From assembly GCA_016742175.1 (NCBI GenBank), contig JACVCH010000003.1:248001-312000 (forward strand): a stretch of DNA of 64,000 nucleotides, given 5' to 3'. The notes beneath the pieces were generated by a model. That model saw only the letters and a program-made list of their open reading frames with translations. It had not been told where the DNA came from and made no database searches. Source of the DNA: Rhizobiaceae bacterium (GTDB taxonomy: Bacteria; Pseudomonadota; Alphaproteobacteria; Rhizobiales; Rhizobiaceae). The translations under genes were made by a program, and so were the position numbers. Below are positions 9,545 to 19,337 of this stretch, in pieces (the stretch's first letter is position 1; every line of letters starts with the position of its first letter).

Positions 9545-9991
9545 CTACGCCGCCTGGCCGGCGCGCTTTTTCTCGATCTGGTCGATGGCGTCGACGACGG
9601 CGTCGAAGGTGAGCATGGTCGAGGCGTGGCGGGCCTTGTAGTCGCGCACGGGCTCGAGATAGCGCAGGTCGGCGAAGCGGCCTTCGGGCGGCGCGCCGTT
9701 TTCCTTGAGCATGCGGCGCATCGTCTCGCGCACGCCGCGCAGTTCGTCGGCGCGGGCGCCGACGACATGGCGCGCCATGATGGACGAGGACGCCTGGCCA
9801 AGCGCACAGGCCTTCACCTCATGGGCAAAATCGACCACCTCGTCGCCATCCATCCTGAGATCGATGGTGACGGTCGATCCGCAGAGCTTGGAATGGGCGG
9901 TCGCACTCGCATCGGGCGCGGCCAACCGGCCGAGGCGCTCGATATTGCCGGCAAAGCCCAGAATTTTCGCGTTGTAGACGTCGTCGATCAT
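9545..9991 (-). CDS. Iron-sulfur cluster assembly scaffold (IscU/NifU-N-like)
   Basis: 148 residues. It has the IscU fold signature with Cys37 (SKLCGSTV) and Cys62 (VKACALGQASSS). The third ligand position of classical IscU, where HCS is expected, reads RHAS (residues 121-124), so that Cys is replaced by Ala. Alphaproteobacterial relatives with this change are usually annotated as Fe/S scaffolds. The ATG at 9991 gives MIDDVYNAKIL, matching the family start; the longer frame adds non-family residues. It is divergent from folE across a 239-base spacer and is followed by yidD. Confidence 0.88.
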   Translation of the reverse strand: MIDDVYNAKILGFAGNIERLGRLAAPDASATAHSKLCGSTVTIDLRMDGDEVVDFAHEVKACALGQASSSIMARHVVGARADELRGVRETMRRMLKENGAPPEGRFADLRYLEPVRDYKARHASTMLTFDAVVDAIDQIEKKRAGQAA

Positions 9992-10230
9992 GGCGGTTCC
10001 GTGATTTGCGGCGCGGCTGAACAATTCGTCGCCGCTGCCATGCCTTTTCATCGGCCGATGCAGGAATATATAGTGTCTGTGCGATTGACCCGACAAGCCA
10101 TCCTCGGCATCAGGGTCGGCAGCATGCACGCCATTTCGGATCGACGGCGAATTTCGTCACGATTTCCGGCAAAGGCTGTGGTCCGTTCAACTCGTTCCTC
10201 CGTAGAGGGGAACTACGGGAGACGCCTTTC

Positions 10231-10872
10231 ATGGACGCAATCGTGAAATCATTCCCCAATCGTGCCGACGCCGAACAGAAGATCGAACAGCAGCCGCGCC
10301 CGACCCAGGCCGAGGTCGAGAACGCCGTGCGCGTGCTCCTGCGCTGGACCGGAGACGATCCGGACCGCGAAGGGCTGGTCGATACGCCCAAGCGCGTCGC
10401 CAAGGCCTATCGGGAAATGTTTTCCGGCTACGACCAGGACCCGTTCGAGGAACTGGGCCGCACCTTCGAGGAAGTCGCGGGCTATGACGATCTCGTGCTG
10501 ATCCGCGACATCCCGTTCCATTCGCACTGCGAGCACCACATGGTGCCGATCATCGGCAAGGCGCATGTCGGCTATTTGCCGGACGGCAAGGTCGTCGGCC
10601 TGTCGAAGATCGCGCGCGTGGTCGACATCTTCGCCCACCGCCTGCAGACGCAGGAAGCGATGACGGCGCAGATCGCCGGCGTGATCCAGGATGCGCTGAC
10701 GCCGCGCGGCGTCGCCGTCGTGATCGAGGCCGAGCATATGTGCATGGCGATGCGCGGCATCCGCAAGTCCGGCTCCAGCACCATGACCTCGACCTTCACC
10801 GGCTCGTTCCGCGACCACCCTGAGGAGCAGGCGCGCTTCATGATGTCGCTGCGCGACTTCCGCGCGCCCTGA
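10231..10872 (+). CDS. folE: GTP cyclohydrolase I
   Basis: 213 residues. FolE converts GTP to 7,8-dihydroneopterin triphosphate, the first step of folate (and queuosine-precursor) synthesis. The zinc and active-site residues are present in [13 protein letters not shown] and in the later HMCMAMRG (second Cys ligand). The start [10 protein letters not shown] follows a spacer shared with the divergent Fe/S scaffold gene. hisI follows 17 bases downstream, suggesting one transcript. Confidence 0.97.
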   Translation: MDAIVKSFPNRADAEQKIEQQPRPTQAEVENAVRVLLRWTGDDPDREGLVDTPKRVAKAYREMFSGYDQDPFEELGRTFEEVAGYDDLVLIRDIPFHSHCEHHMVPIIGKAHVGYLPDGKVVGLSKIARVVDIFAHRLQTQEAMTAQIAGVIQDALTPRGVAVVIEAEHMCMAMRGIRKSGSSTMTSTFTGSFRDHPEEQARFMMSLRDFRAP

Positions 10873-10889
10873 CAGGTTTTTCCGACCGA

Positions 10890-11339
10890 ATGACCGACAT
10901 GCAGTTCCCATCGCCTTCGACCGACAAGGCGGCGCTCGAAGAGGGCGCCGTTTTCATGCCGCGTTTCGATGCGGCCGGCCTGATCACCGCCGTCGTCACC
11001 GACGCGCGCGACGGCATGCTGCTGATGGTCGCGCACATGAACGCCGAGGCACTGGCGCTGTCGCTGGAGACCGGCATCGCGCATTACTGGTCGCGCTCGC
11101 GGAGCCGGCTCTGGAAGAAGGGCGAGACGTCGGGGAATCTGCAGACGATCGTCGAACTGCGCACCGATTGCGACCAGGACGCTGTCTGGCTCCGCGTCGA
11201 GGTGGGCGGCCACGATGCGACCTGCCACACCGGGCGGCGCTCGTGCTTCTATCGCAAAGCCGAGACGGCGGATGGCGGCGTGCGGCTCGTCATCGACGCC
11301 GAACCGAAATTCGACCCCGGAACCATCTATACCAAATAG
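10890..11339 (+). CDS. hisI: Phosphoribosyl-AMP cyclohydrolase
   Basis: 149 residues, a stand-alone HisI without the HisE pyrophosphohydrolase domain, as in other Rhizobiales. It opens the purine ring of PR-AMP in histidine synthesis. Metal-binding residues are visible in [10 protein letters not shown] and in [12 protein letters not shown] (two Cys and one His near the C-terminus). The placement after folE is the usual arrangement in this group. Confidence 0.96.
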   Translation: MTDMQFPSPSTDKAALEEGAVFMPRFDAAGLITAVVTDARDGMLLMVAHMNAEALALSLETGIAHYWSRSRSRLWKKGETSGNLQTIVELRTDCDQDAVWLRVEVGGHDATCHTGRRSCFYRKAETADGGVRLVIDAEPKFDPGTIYTK

Positions 11340-11424
11340 GCGATTGCGCTGGCGCATCGCTCGTCTTCATCCTTCGGATACCATATCTTGTCACTATGGG
11401 GACCGATCTGAGACGGAGCGACCG

Positions 11425-12402
11425 ATGCTCGAGTGGGCGTCCTTCATGAGCAAGCCGGAAGCGGGCATCGCCCTGCCGCCATCGCGCGCGATCCAGCTTC
11501 CCGAAAAATCGGAGCCGATGGGCGTGGCGCTGGCGCTTGGCGGCGGCGCGGCGCGCGGCTGGGCGCATATCGGCGTGCTGCGCGCGCTGGACGAGGCCGG
11601 CATTCGCATCAACATGATCGCCGGCACCTCGATCGGCGCGCTGGTCGGGGGCTGCTACCTCGCCGGAAAGCTCGACGAACTGGAAGAATTCGCGCGCTCG
11701 CTGACAAGGCGCCGCATCTTCGGGCTGCTCGATTTCAACCTGCGCGGCTCCGGCCTGCTCGGCGGCATGCGGCTGACGGCGCGGATGCAGGAACATCTCG
11801 AAGGGCTGACCTTCGCGGACCTGCCGCGCCCCTTCGTCTGCGTGGCCGCGGAAATCCGCACGGGCCACGAAATCTGGCTGTCGAGCGGATCGCTGATCAC
11901 GGCGATGCGGGCGTCCTATGCCCTGCCCGGCGTGTTCGAGCCGGTCGTCTGCAACAAGCGCGTGCTGGTCGACGGCGCGCTGGTCAATCCGGTCCCCGTC
12001 TCGGTCTGCCGTGCCTACGAGCAGCCGCTCGTCGTCGCGGTGAACCTTCATTACGACCTCTTCGGCCGCGCCGCCGTCATCAAGCACTCGGCCGACATGC
12101 CGGAAGACGGCGAGGAGATGGCTGACGGCAAGAAGACGCCGCTGATCGTCGACAAGGGCCCGCGCGACCGCGAGGCGCGGCTCGGCATCACCGGCGTGAT
12201 GGTCGAGGCGTTCAACATCATCCAGGACCGCATTTCGCGCTCGCGCCTTGCCGGCGACCCGCCGGACCTGTCGCTGCAGCCCAAGCTCGGCCATATCGGG
12301 CTGACGGAGTTCCACCGCGCCGACGAGCTGATCAAGCTCGGCTACGACGCGACGCGCGCCCAGCTTGCCGAGCTGGACCGGCTGCAGAACGTACTCGCCT
12401 GA
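11425..12402 (+). CDS. Patatin-like phospholipase / RssA-type esterase
   Basis: 325 residues. It has the patatin catalytic features in order: the oxyanion-hole glycine run ALGGGAARGWAH (residues ~37-48), the nucleophile elbow GTSIG (Ser69), and the Asp of the dyad in VDGALVNP (Asp183). There is no signal peptide, so a cytosolic or membrane-peripheral lipid esterase is likely. The ATG at 11425 is used; the frame stays open upstream only because it overlaps hisI in another frame. A palindromic repeat lies just downstream. Confidence 0.9.
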   Translation: MLEWASFMSKPEAGIALPPSRAIQLPEKSEPMGVALALGGGAARGWAHIGVLRALDEAGIRINMIAGTSIGALVGGCYLAGKLDELEEFARSLTRRRIFGLLDFNLRGSGLLGGMRLTARMQEHLEGLTFADLPRPFVCVAAEIRTGHEIWLSSGSLITAMRASYALPGVFEPVVCNKRVLVDGALVNPVPVSVCRAYEQPLVVAVNLHYDLFGRAAVIKHSADMPEDGEEMADGKKTPLIVDKGPRDREARLGITGVMVEAFNIIQDRISRSRLAGDPPDLSLQPKLGHIGLTEFHRADELIKLGYDATRAQLAELDRLQNVLA

Positions 12403-12426
12403 CGGTCGCCGTAGCGCCCTGTCGCG

Positions 12427-12539
12427 CCCCCCTCTGGCCTGCCGGCCATCTCCCCCGCATGGGGGGAGATTAGTCTCGTCACCGATACCGCGTGATCTCC
12501 CCCCTCGCGGGGGAGATGGCCGGCAGGCCAGAGGGGGGC
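12427..12539. repeat. Rhizobiales-type intergenic palindromic repeat
   Basis: Two long inverted arms, around 12427-12470 and 12496-12539, contain the mirrored core CTCTGGCCTGCCGGCCATCT flanked by C- and G-runs. They enclose about 25 bases. The element fills the space between the patatin gene and the convergent recJ. It can form a very stable stem and may end both transcripts. Repeats of this sequence type are scattered between genes in Mesorhizobium-like genomes (established pattern, recalled from memory). Confidence 0.8.
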
Positions 12540-12567
12540 AACGTCGAGCGTAGACCCAACCGCACGA

Positions 12568-14379
12568 TCACGTCTTCGCAGCATCCAGAATCCTGAACTG
12601 CACCGAGCGCGCGCCGTTCCAGTAGTTGGACGCGATCGAGCCGGCGACGTGGACCGTCTGGCCGCGCGACGTCGCCAGGAAATGGCCGAGGTCGGTTTCG
12701 GCCGAGCGGAACGCCATGGCCTGAAGCCGCCCGCCCATTTCCGATGCGAGGTCGACGCGCAGATGGCCGGTGCCCACGGTGCGGGCGTCGAGGATGCGGT
12801 GGCGCGGGAGGGCGAGGACGGGTTGGGGGTGGCCGGCGCCGAAGGGGCCGGCGGTCTCCATCGCGTCGAGCAGGTCGAAGCGCGCGCCTTCGGCGGAAAG
12901 CGCTGCGTCGATCTTCAGCGTCTCGCCGTCGCGCAGATCTTTGACCTGTGCCGCCGCGCGTTCCTCGAAGAAGGCGCGCAGTTCGCCGAGCTTCTCGCGC
13001 CTGACCGTGATGCCGGCGGCCATCGCGTGCCCGCCGCCCTTCACGAGCAGGCCGGCATCGACCGCATCGCGCACGAGGCGGCCGAGGTCGAAGCCGGGCA
13101 CGGAGCGGCCCGAGCCGCTGCCGACACCGTTCGCGTTGAACGAAATCGCGAAGGCAGGGCGGCGCGCATGATCCTTCAGGCGCGAGGCAAGCAGGCCGAC
13201 GATGCCCGGATGCCAGTTGTCGCTGACCGCGACGAGCACGCCCGGCCCGTCGCCACGGACGAGTTCGGCATCGGCCTGCGCCTTGGCGTCGAGCAGCATG
13301 ACGGCTTCCATCGCCTGGCGCTCCTGATTGAGCCGGTCGAGCGTCTCGGCGATCGTACCGGCTTCGACCGGATCGTCGCAGGCGAGTAGCTTCGAGCCGA
13401 GCGCCGCATCGCCGATGCGCCCGCCCGCATTGATGCGCGGGCCGATGACAAAACCGAAATGGAAGACGTTGAGCGGCTCGCCGATCCGCGAAACGCGCGT
13501 GAGCGCGGCGATGCCGGGATTGCCGAGCCGCCGGGCGGCGGCCAGTCCCTTGACCACGAAGGCGCGGTTGACGCCGACCAGCGGTACGACGTCGCAGACC
13601 GTCGCCAACGCGACGAGGTCGAGCATCGACAGGAGATCGGGAAGATCGGGGCGGCCGCGCGACCGCAGGATGCTGGTGACGCGGACGATCGTGACGAAGA
13701 CGACGCCGGCCGCGCACAGATGCCCCTGCCCCGACAGATCGTCCTCGCGGTTCGGGTTGACGACCGCGACGGCGGCGGGCAGCGGGCCGCCGACCTGATG
13801 GTGGTCGAGAACGACGACATGCGCGCCGGCCTCGTTCGCGGCATCGACTGAGGGCGCGCTGTTGGTGCCGCAATCGACGGTCACGATCAGCTTTGCGCCG
13901 CGCGAAACGAGGTCGCGCATGGCATCCGGGTTCGGGCCATAGCCTTCGAAGATGCGGTCGGGGATGTAGATTTCGGCGGGCACGCCGAAATGCGCGAGAA
14001 AGCGCTTCATCAGCGCCGACGAGCACGCACCGTCCACGTCGTAGTCGCCGAAGATCGCGACCGGCTCGCGGCGTTCGACCGCGTCAGCGATGCGCTCGGC
14101 GGCCTTGTCCATGTCGGTCAGCGACGAGGGATCGGGAAGGAGGTCGCGGATCGTCGGATCGAGAAAGCGCGGCGTCTCGTCGAGCCCGACGCCGCGCGCG
14201 GCGAGCACGCGCGAGACGATGTCGGGCACGCCGTGCGACTGCGCGATGGCGAGCGCGATGTTCTCCTGGCGCGGATCGAGCCGATGTTCCCAGGCCAGCC
14301 CCCGCACCGACCGGCGCACGTCGAAGAAGTGCCGCCGCTCCAGGGTCAAGGCGCTGCCCGGCGCGCCATCAGCCGGCAC
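12568..14379 (-). CDS. recJ: Single-stranded-DNA-specific exonuclease RecJ
   Basis: 603 residues. RecJ degrades single-stranded DNA 5' to 3' in recombination and mismatch repair. The DHH phosphoesterase motifs are visible: GDYDVDG, TVDCGTN and VLDHHQVGG. A DHHA1 glycine-rich motif, GGGHAMAAG, follows. The start is a GTG at 14377-14379 lying 11 bases inside the end of hom, so the genes overlap and are probably coupled. Confidence 0.95.
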   Translation of the reverse strand: MPADGAPGSALTLERRHFFDVRRSVRGLAWEHRLDPRQENIALAIAQSHGVPDIVSRVLAARGVGLDETPRFLDPTIRDLLPDPSSLTDMDKAAERIADAVERREPVAIFGDYDVDGACSSALMKRFLAHFGVPAEIYIPDRIFEGYGPNPDAMRDLVSRGAKLIVTVDCGTNSAPSVDAANEAGAHVVVLDHHQVGGPLPAAVAVVNPNREDDLSGQGHLCAAGVVFVTIVRVTSILRSRGRPDLPDLLSMLDLVALATVCDVVPLVGVNRAFVVKGLAAARRLGNPGIAALTRVSRIGEPLNVFHFGFVIGPRINAGGRIGDAALGSKLLACDDPVEAGTIAETLDRLNQERQAMEAVMLLDAKAQADAELVRGDGPGVLVAVSDNWHPGIVGLLASRLKDHARRPAFAISFNANGVGSGSGRSVPGFDLGRLVRDAVDAGLLVKGGGHAMAAGITVRREKLGELRAFFEERAAAQVKDLRDGETLKIDAALSAEGARFDLLDAMETAGPFGAGHPQPVLALPRHRILDARTVGTGHLRVDLASEMGGRLQAMAFRSAETDLGHFLATSRGQTVHVAGSIASNYWNGARSVQFRILDAAKT

Positions 14380-15682
14380 GCTCGATGCGGATCACCTGCG
14401 GCGTGTCGACGAGGTGGCCGTCCTTCGTGACGCCGTCGATCGCCTTGCGCACGGCCGCTTCCGTCGTCTCGTGGGTGACGAGGATGACGGTCTTGCGGTC
14501 TGCGCCCGCATCGCGATCGGAATGCTGGACGATCGATTCCAGCGAAATGTCGTTGTCGGCCATGCGGCGCGCGAGCGCGGCGAAGACGCCGGTGCGGTCA
14601 TAGACCGTGAGGCGGATGAAATAGCCGCCGGCATGGGCGCGCATCCGCGCCTTCTTGCACGGCGCGAGTTCCTTGGCGGGGCGGCCGAAGACGGGGCCGT
14701 GCTGGAAGCCGGGACGGCTCTTGGCGATGTCGGCGATGTCGCCGATGACGGCCGAGGCGGTTGCGTTGCCGCCGGCGCCGGGGCCGGAGAGGAGCAGTTC
14801 GCCGAGAATGTCGGTCTCGATGGCGACGGCGTTGGTGACGCCGTGGACCTGCGCGATGACCGACGCGGTCGGCACCATGGTCGGATGGACGCGCTGCTCG
14901 ATGCCGGTCTCGGTCTTCTGCGCGACGCCGAGGAGCTTGATCCGGTAGCCGAGCTCGGACGCGGCCCGGATGTCGGCCTGCGTGATGTTGGAGATGCCTT
15001 CCATGTAGATGTCGTCGGCGGCGATCTTGGTGCCGAAGGCGAGGCTGGTGAGGATGGCGAGTTTGTGGGCGGTGTCGTTGCCCTCGATGTCGAAGGTCGG
15101 GTCGGCCTCGGCATAGCCGAGCCGCTGGGCGTCGGCGAGGCAATCCTCGAAGGAGATGCCTTCTGCTTCCATGCGAGTCAGGATGTAGTTGCAGGTGCCG
15201 TTGAGGATGCCGAAGACGCGCAGCACCGTATTGGCGGCGAGTGCCTCGCGCATCGTCTTGATGACGGGAATGCCGCCGGCGACCGCCGCCTCGTAATTGA
15301 GAAGCACGCCCCGCTTTTCGGCGGCGTCGGCGAGCGCGAGGCCGTGCTTGGCCAGCAGCGCCTTGTTGGCGGTGACCACATGATGGCCGGCGTCGAGCGC
15401 GGCCTTGACCGCCTCGCGGGCGGGGCCTTCGTCGCCGCCGATCAGTTCGACGAAGGCGTCGATGTCCTTCGACTTCGCGAGCGCGACCGGATCGTCGAAC
15501 CACTCCATTCCGTCGAGCGAAATGCCGCGGTCGCGCGTCTTGTCGCGCGCGGCGACGGCGACGATCGAGATCGGCCGGCCGCACTGACGGGTGAGCTCGC
15601 TCGCCCTCTCGGTGACCAGCCGGACGACGGAAGCGCCGACCGTGCCCAAACCGGCGATACCCACGCGCAATGCTTCGCTCAT
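14369..15682 (-). CDS. hom: Homoserine dehydrogenase
   Basis: 437 residues. It reduces aspartate semialdehyde to homoserine on the way to Met and Thr. An NAD(P) Rossmann motif GIAGLGTVGASVV sits at residue ~9, the catalytic domain shows ANKALLAKHG and NYEAAVAGGIPVI, and a C-terminal ACT domain (from about residue 350, YFIRLTVYDRTGVFA) implies feedback control by threonine. recJ overlaps its 3' end. An aminotransferase gene lies 39 bases upstream on the same strand. Confidence 0.97.
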   Translation of the reverse strand: MSEALRVGIAGLGTVGASVVRLVTERASELTRQCGRPISIVAVAARDKTRDRGISLDGMEWFDDPVALAKSKDIDAFVELIGGDEGPAREAVKAALDAGHHVVTANKALLAKHGLALADAAEKRGVLLNYEAAVAGGIPVIKTMREALAANTVLRVFGILNGTCNYILTRMEAEGISFEDCLADAQRLGYAEADPTFDIEGNDTAHKLAILTSLAFGTKIAADDIYMEGISNITQADIRAASELGYRIKLLGVAQKTETGIEQRVHPTMVPTASVIAQVHGVTNAVAIETDILGELLLSGPGAGGNATASAVIGDIADIAKSRPGFQHGPVFGRPAKELAPCKKARMRAHAGGYFIRLTVYDRTGVFAALARRMADNDISLESIVQHSDRDAGADRKTVILVTHETTEAAVRKAIDGVTKDGHLVDTPQVIRIERAG

Positions 15683-15721
15683 GCCCCGAATCGTCCTTTC
15701 AATATTCTGTTTTCGTCCTGC

Positions 15722-16939
15722 TCAGCGCCGCGCGCCGATCTGCACCACATTGTCGGGCGCCGGGGCCGAGGCCCCCATGAACTTCTTGATCGAGCGCGCC
15801 GCCTGGCGGATGCGATGCTCGTTCTCGACCAGCGCGAGGCGCACATAGTCGTCGCCGTGCTCGCCGAAGCCGATACCCGGCGCGACGGCGACATCCGCCT
15901 TCTCGACGAGAAGCTTGGAGAACTCCAGCGAGCCGAGATGCTTGAACTGGTCGGGGATCGGCGCCCAGGCGAACATGGTCGCGGCCGGTGCGGGAATGAT
16001 CCAGCCGGCGCGGCCGAACGCGTCGACCATGACGTCGCGGCGGCGGTGATAGACCTTGCGGACTTCCTCGACCTCTGAGCCGTCGCCGTTGAGTGCCGCC
16101 GTCGCGGCGACCTGGATCGGCGTGAAGGCACCGTAGTCGAGATAGGATTTGACGCGGGTCAGCGCCGAGATGAGGCGCTCGTTGCCGACCGCAAAGCCCA
16201 TGCGCCAGCCGGGCATCGAGAAGGTCTTCGACATGGAGGTGAACTCGACCGCGATGTCCATCGCGCCCGGCACCTGCAGGATCGAGGGCGGCGGCGCGCC
16301 GTCGAAATAGATCTCGGCATAGGCGAGATCGGAAAGGATGATCAGGTCGTTCTTGCGCGCGAAGGCGACGACCTCCTTGTAGAAGTCGAGCGAGGCGACA
16401 TGCGCCGTCGGGTTCGACGGGTAGTTCATGATCAGCGCGAGCGGCTTGGGGATCGAGTGCTTGATCGCGCGCTCGAGCGCCGGGATGAAGCCGTTGTCGG
16501 GCTCGACCTGCATCGAGCGGATCACGCCGCCCGACATGATGAAGCCGAAGGCGTGGATCGGATAGGTCGGGTTTGGGCACAGGATCACGTCGCCGGGCGC
16601 GGTGATCGCCTGCGCCATATTGGCGAAGCCCTCCTTGGAGCCGAGCGTGGCGACGATCTGCGTATCGGGATTGAGCTTCACACCGAACCGGCGGGCATAG
16701 TAATTCGCCTGCGCGCGCCGCAGGCCCGGGATGCCGCGCGAGGACGAATAGCGATGCGTGCGCGGATCGCGCACCACGTCGACCAGTTTGTCGACGATCG
16801 CCTTCGGCGTCGGAAGGTCGGGATTGCCCATCCCCAGGTCGATGATGTCGGCGCCCTTGGCGCGGGCCGAGGCCTTCAGGCGGTTGACCTGCTCGAAGAC
16901 GTAAGGCGGAAGACGGCGGACCTTGTGAAACTCTTCCAT
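15722..16939 (-). CDS. alaC: Class I/II aminotransferase, AlaC-type (LL-DAP aminotransferase-related)
   Basis: 405 residues, PLP-dependent fold type I. The PLP lysine is Lys238 in SMSKTFSMPGWRMG, and NYPSNPT holds the cofactor-binding Asn. The opening EEFHKVRRLPPYVFEQV is typical of AlaC-like glutamate-pyruvate aminotransferases, often annotated as LL-diaminopimelate aminotransferase. It precedes hom on the same strand, consistent with an amino-acid operon. The exact substrate is uncertain. Confidence 0.88.
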   Translation of the reverse strand: MEEFHKVRRLPPYVFEQVNRLKASARAKGADIIDLGMGNPDLPTPKAIVDKLVDVVRDPRTHRYSSSRGIPGLRRAQANYYARRFGVKLNPDTQIVATLGSKEGFANMAQAITAPGDVILCPNPTYPIHAFGFIMSGGVIRSMQVEPDNGFIPALERAIKHSIPKPLALIMNYPSNPTAHVASLDFYKEVVAFARKNDLIILSDLAYAEIYFDGAPPPSILQVPGAMDIAVEFTSMSKTFSMPGWRMGFAVGNERLISALTRVKSYLDYGAFTPIQVAATAALNGDGSEVEEVRKVYHRRRDVMVDAFGRAGWIIPAPAATMFAWAPIPDQFKHLGSLEFSKLLVEKADVAVAPGIGFGEHGDDYVRLALVENEHRIRQAARSIKKFMGASAPAPDNVVQIGARR

Positions 16940-17019
16940 GGGGCAAACCCGGCGCGGCTAGAGGGAATGGTGGCGGCTATACACAGTTTCAGGGCGACGG
17001 TCGAGACGGCCGACCGCCC

Positions 17020-17364
17020 TCACTCGCCTTCGATGCGGGCGAGCGCGCCTTGCGCATGGCTGCTGCCGATCTGGCGCAATTGCGCGGCCGACGAGGCCGG
17101 CGCGGAACCGGTCGCGGCCTGGCTGTCGCGGCGGGCGCGCAACTCGTCGGCGGTCGCCACGCGCTCCTCGGGCGTGATCTGCGCGGCGGCCGGCTGCAGC
17201 GGCACGTTGAGGTTGGGATAGGTGCCCGAGCCGACCGACGCGGTCGATGCGGAAACGCCCGGATCGGCCTGCGGCGCGGCGCAGGCGGTCAGCGCGAGCC
17301 CGATGGCGGCGAGCGCCGGCAGCGTGATCGACAGGGGCGCAATTCGATTGACCGGCATCTTCAT
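17020..17364 (-). CDS. Small putative lipoprotein
   Basis: 114 residues. A type II signal with lipobox LTAC at residues ~25-28 (LAAIGLALTACAAP) predicts a lipid-anchored protein. The rest is Ala/Ser-rich and probably disordered, with a short charged stretch TPEERVATADELRARRD. A GGGAAGAA ribosome site precedes two candidate ATGs six bases apart (17364 and 17358). It is divergent from phaC. No named family recognised. Confidence 0.72.
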   Translation of the reverse strand: MKMPVNRIAPLSITLPALAAIGLALTACAAPQADPGVSASTASVGSGTYPNLNVPLQPAAAQITPEERVATADELRARRDSQAATGSAPASSAAQLRQIGSSHAQGALARIEGE

Positions 17365-17457
17365 TTCTTCCCGAATCCACGGTCACAATGTTGGACCGTT
17401 TCCATCCCTCCATGCTAGTCTGTAAAGAAAATGCCGCCGGGAGGAAGCGCAAAAATC

Positions 17458-19281
17458 ATGGCCGGCCCGAAGACATCGCAAGACGCGCCCAAGATTGAAG
17501 CCCCGGGCATCGAAGACTACCTCGTGAAGGACCCCGAGGAATTCGCGGTCAACGTCTCGCACATGATGGAGGAAGCGGGAAAGGTCGCGGCCGCCTGGTC
17601 CGCCCCGCGCGAGGCCGGCGAAGTGCGCGACACGGTGGCCGAGCCGATGGCCGACATGGTCAAGACCTTCTCGAGGCTCACCGAATACTGGCTGTCCGAT
17701 CCGTCGCGCGCGCTGGAAGCGCAGACGCGGCTCTATTCGGGCTACATGGAAGCCTGGACGCGCTCGATGGCGAAGCTCGCCGACCCGGACGCACCGGCGC
17801 CCGCCGAAGCGCCCGACAAGCGCTTCAAGGACCCCGACTGGGGCCGCAACGCCTTCTTCGATTTCCTCAAGCAGACCTATCTCGTCACCTCGCGCTGGGC
17901 GAACGACCTCGTCGAGCATGCCGACGGGCTGGACGAGCACACGCGGCACAAGGCCGAGTTCTACGTCAAGCAGATCAGCCACGCGATCTCGCCGTCGAAC
18001 TTCATCCTGACCAATCCCGAACTCTTCCGCGAGACGGTGTCGAGCAACGGCGCTAACCTCGTGCGCGGCCTGAAGATGCTGGCCGAGGACATTTCGGCCG
18101 GAAAGGGCGACCTGAAGCTGCGCCAGTCCGACGCCTCGCGCTTCGAGATCGGCAAGAACATCGCGACGACGCCGGGCAAGGTGGTCGCGCGTTCCGACGT
18201 GGCGGAAATCATCCAGTATGAGCCGGCGACCAAGGACGTGCTGAAGCGCCCTCTCCTCATCTGCCCGCCCTGGATCAACAAGTTCTACATCCTCGACCTG
18301 AACCCGGAAAAATCCTTCATCCGCTGGGCGGTCGAGAAGGGGCATACCGTCTTCGTCATCTCCTGGGTCAATCCCGACGAGCGCCATGCGCGCGCCGGCT
18401 GGGAGGAGTATATCAAGGGCGGCATCAAATTCGGTCTCGACACCATCGAGCAGGCGACGGGCGAAAAGCAGGTCAACGCGATCGGCTATTGCGTCGGCGG
18501 TACGCTGCTGGCCGCCGCGCTGGCGCTCTTTGCGAAGGAAGGCGAAAAGCGCATCGCGACGACGACGTTCTTCACCACGCAGGTCGACTTCACCCATGCC
18601 GGCGATCTCAAGGTGTTCGTCGACGAGGAACAGATCGCCGCGCTCGAACGCGCCATGGAGACGCGCGGCTATCTCGACGGCACCAAGATGGCGACGGCCT
18701 TCAACATGCTGCGCGCCGGCGACCTGATCTGGCCCTACGTCATCAACAACTACATGCGCGGCAAGGCGCCGATGCCGTTCGACCTTCTCTACTGGAATTC
18801 GGATTCGACGCGCATGAGCGCGGCCAACCACTCCTATTACCTGCGCAACTGCTATCTCGAAAACAATCTGGCGACCGGCAAGATGAAGCTTGCGGGCAAG
18901 ACCCTGTCGCTCAAGGACGTGAAGATCCCGATCTACAATCTGGCGACCAAGGAAGACCACATCGCGCCGGCGAAGTCCGTCTTCACCGGCAGCGGGCTCT
19001 TCGGCGGGCCGGTCGACTACGTCATGGCGGGATCGGGCCACATTGCGGGCGTCGTCAACCCGCCGGCGGCCGGGAAATACCAGTTCTGGACGGGCGGCGC
19101 GCCGAAGGGCGCATTCGAGGACTGGATCGGCAAGGCGAGCGAGACCGCAGGCTCCTGGTGGCCGCATTGGGACGAATGGATCCGGGCGCAGGACGACAAA
19201 TCCGCCAAGGCCCGAAAGATCGGCAAGAATACCGAGGTTCTGGGTGACGCACCTGGGGATTACGTCAGGGTGCGGGTGTAG
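17458..19281 (+). CDS. phaC: Class I poly(R)-hydroxyalkanoate synthase
   Basis: 607 residues from the ATG at 17458. PhaC polymerises (R)-3-hydroxyacyl-CoA into storage polyester. The lipase-box-like motif GYCVGG carries the catalytic Cys345; the Asp of the triad lies in TKEDHIAP and the His in GSGHIAGVVNP. GGGAGGAAG at 17439-17447 is the ribosome site and argues against the in-frame ATG at 17431, which lies before it. No phaR, phaP or phaAB neighbour is seen. A class I type is inferred from length and the absence of PhaE. Confidence 0.96.
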   Translation: MAGPKTSQDAPKIEAPGIEDYLVKDPEEFAVNVSHMMEEAGKVAAAWSAPREAGEVRDTVAEPMADMVKTFSRLTEYWLSDPSRALEAQTRLYSGYMEAWTRSMAKLADPDAPAPAEAPDKRFKDPDWGRNAFFDFLKQTYLVTSRWANDLVEHADGLDEHTRHKAEFYVKQISHAISPSNFILTNPELFRETVSSNGANLVRGLKMLAEDISAGKGDLKLRQSDASRFEIGKNIATTPGKVVARSDVAEIIQYEPATKDVLKRPLLICPPWINKFYILDLNPEKSFIRWAVEKGHTVFVISWVNPDERHARAGWEEYIKGGIKFGLDTIEQATGEKQVNAIGYCVGGTLLAAALALFAKEGEKRIATTTFFTTQVDFTHAGDLKVFVDEEQIAALERAMETRGYLDGTKMATAFNMLRAGDLIWPYVINNYMRGKAPMPFDLLYWNSDSTRMSAANHSYYLRNCYLENNLATGKMKLAGKTLSLKDVKIPIYNLATKEDHIAPAKSVFTGSGLFGGPVDYVMAGSGHIAGVVNPPAAGKYQFWTGGAPKGAFEDWIGKASETAGSWWPHWDEWIRAQDDKSAKARKIGKNTEVLGDAPGDYVRVRV

Positions 19282-19337
19282 ACAGCGGACGCGAATTCCC
19301 CAATACTCTGCGACGATCAGCGCACCGGGCAAGTTGT

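Noticed and set aside
14090-16078. Long plus-strand open frame across hom and the aminotransferase gene
   Set aside because: Antisense shadow caused by high GC; both minus-strand genes carry full family motifs.
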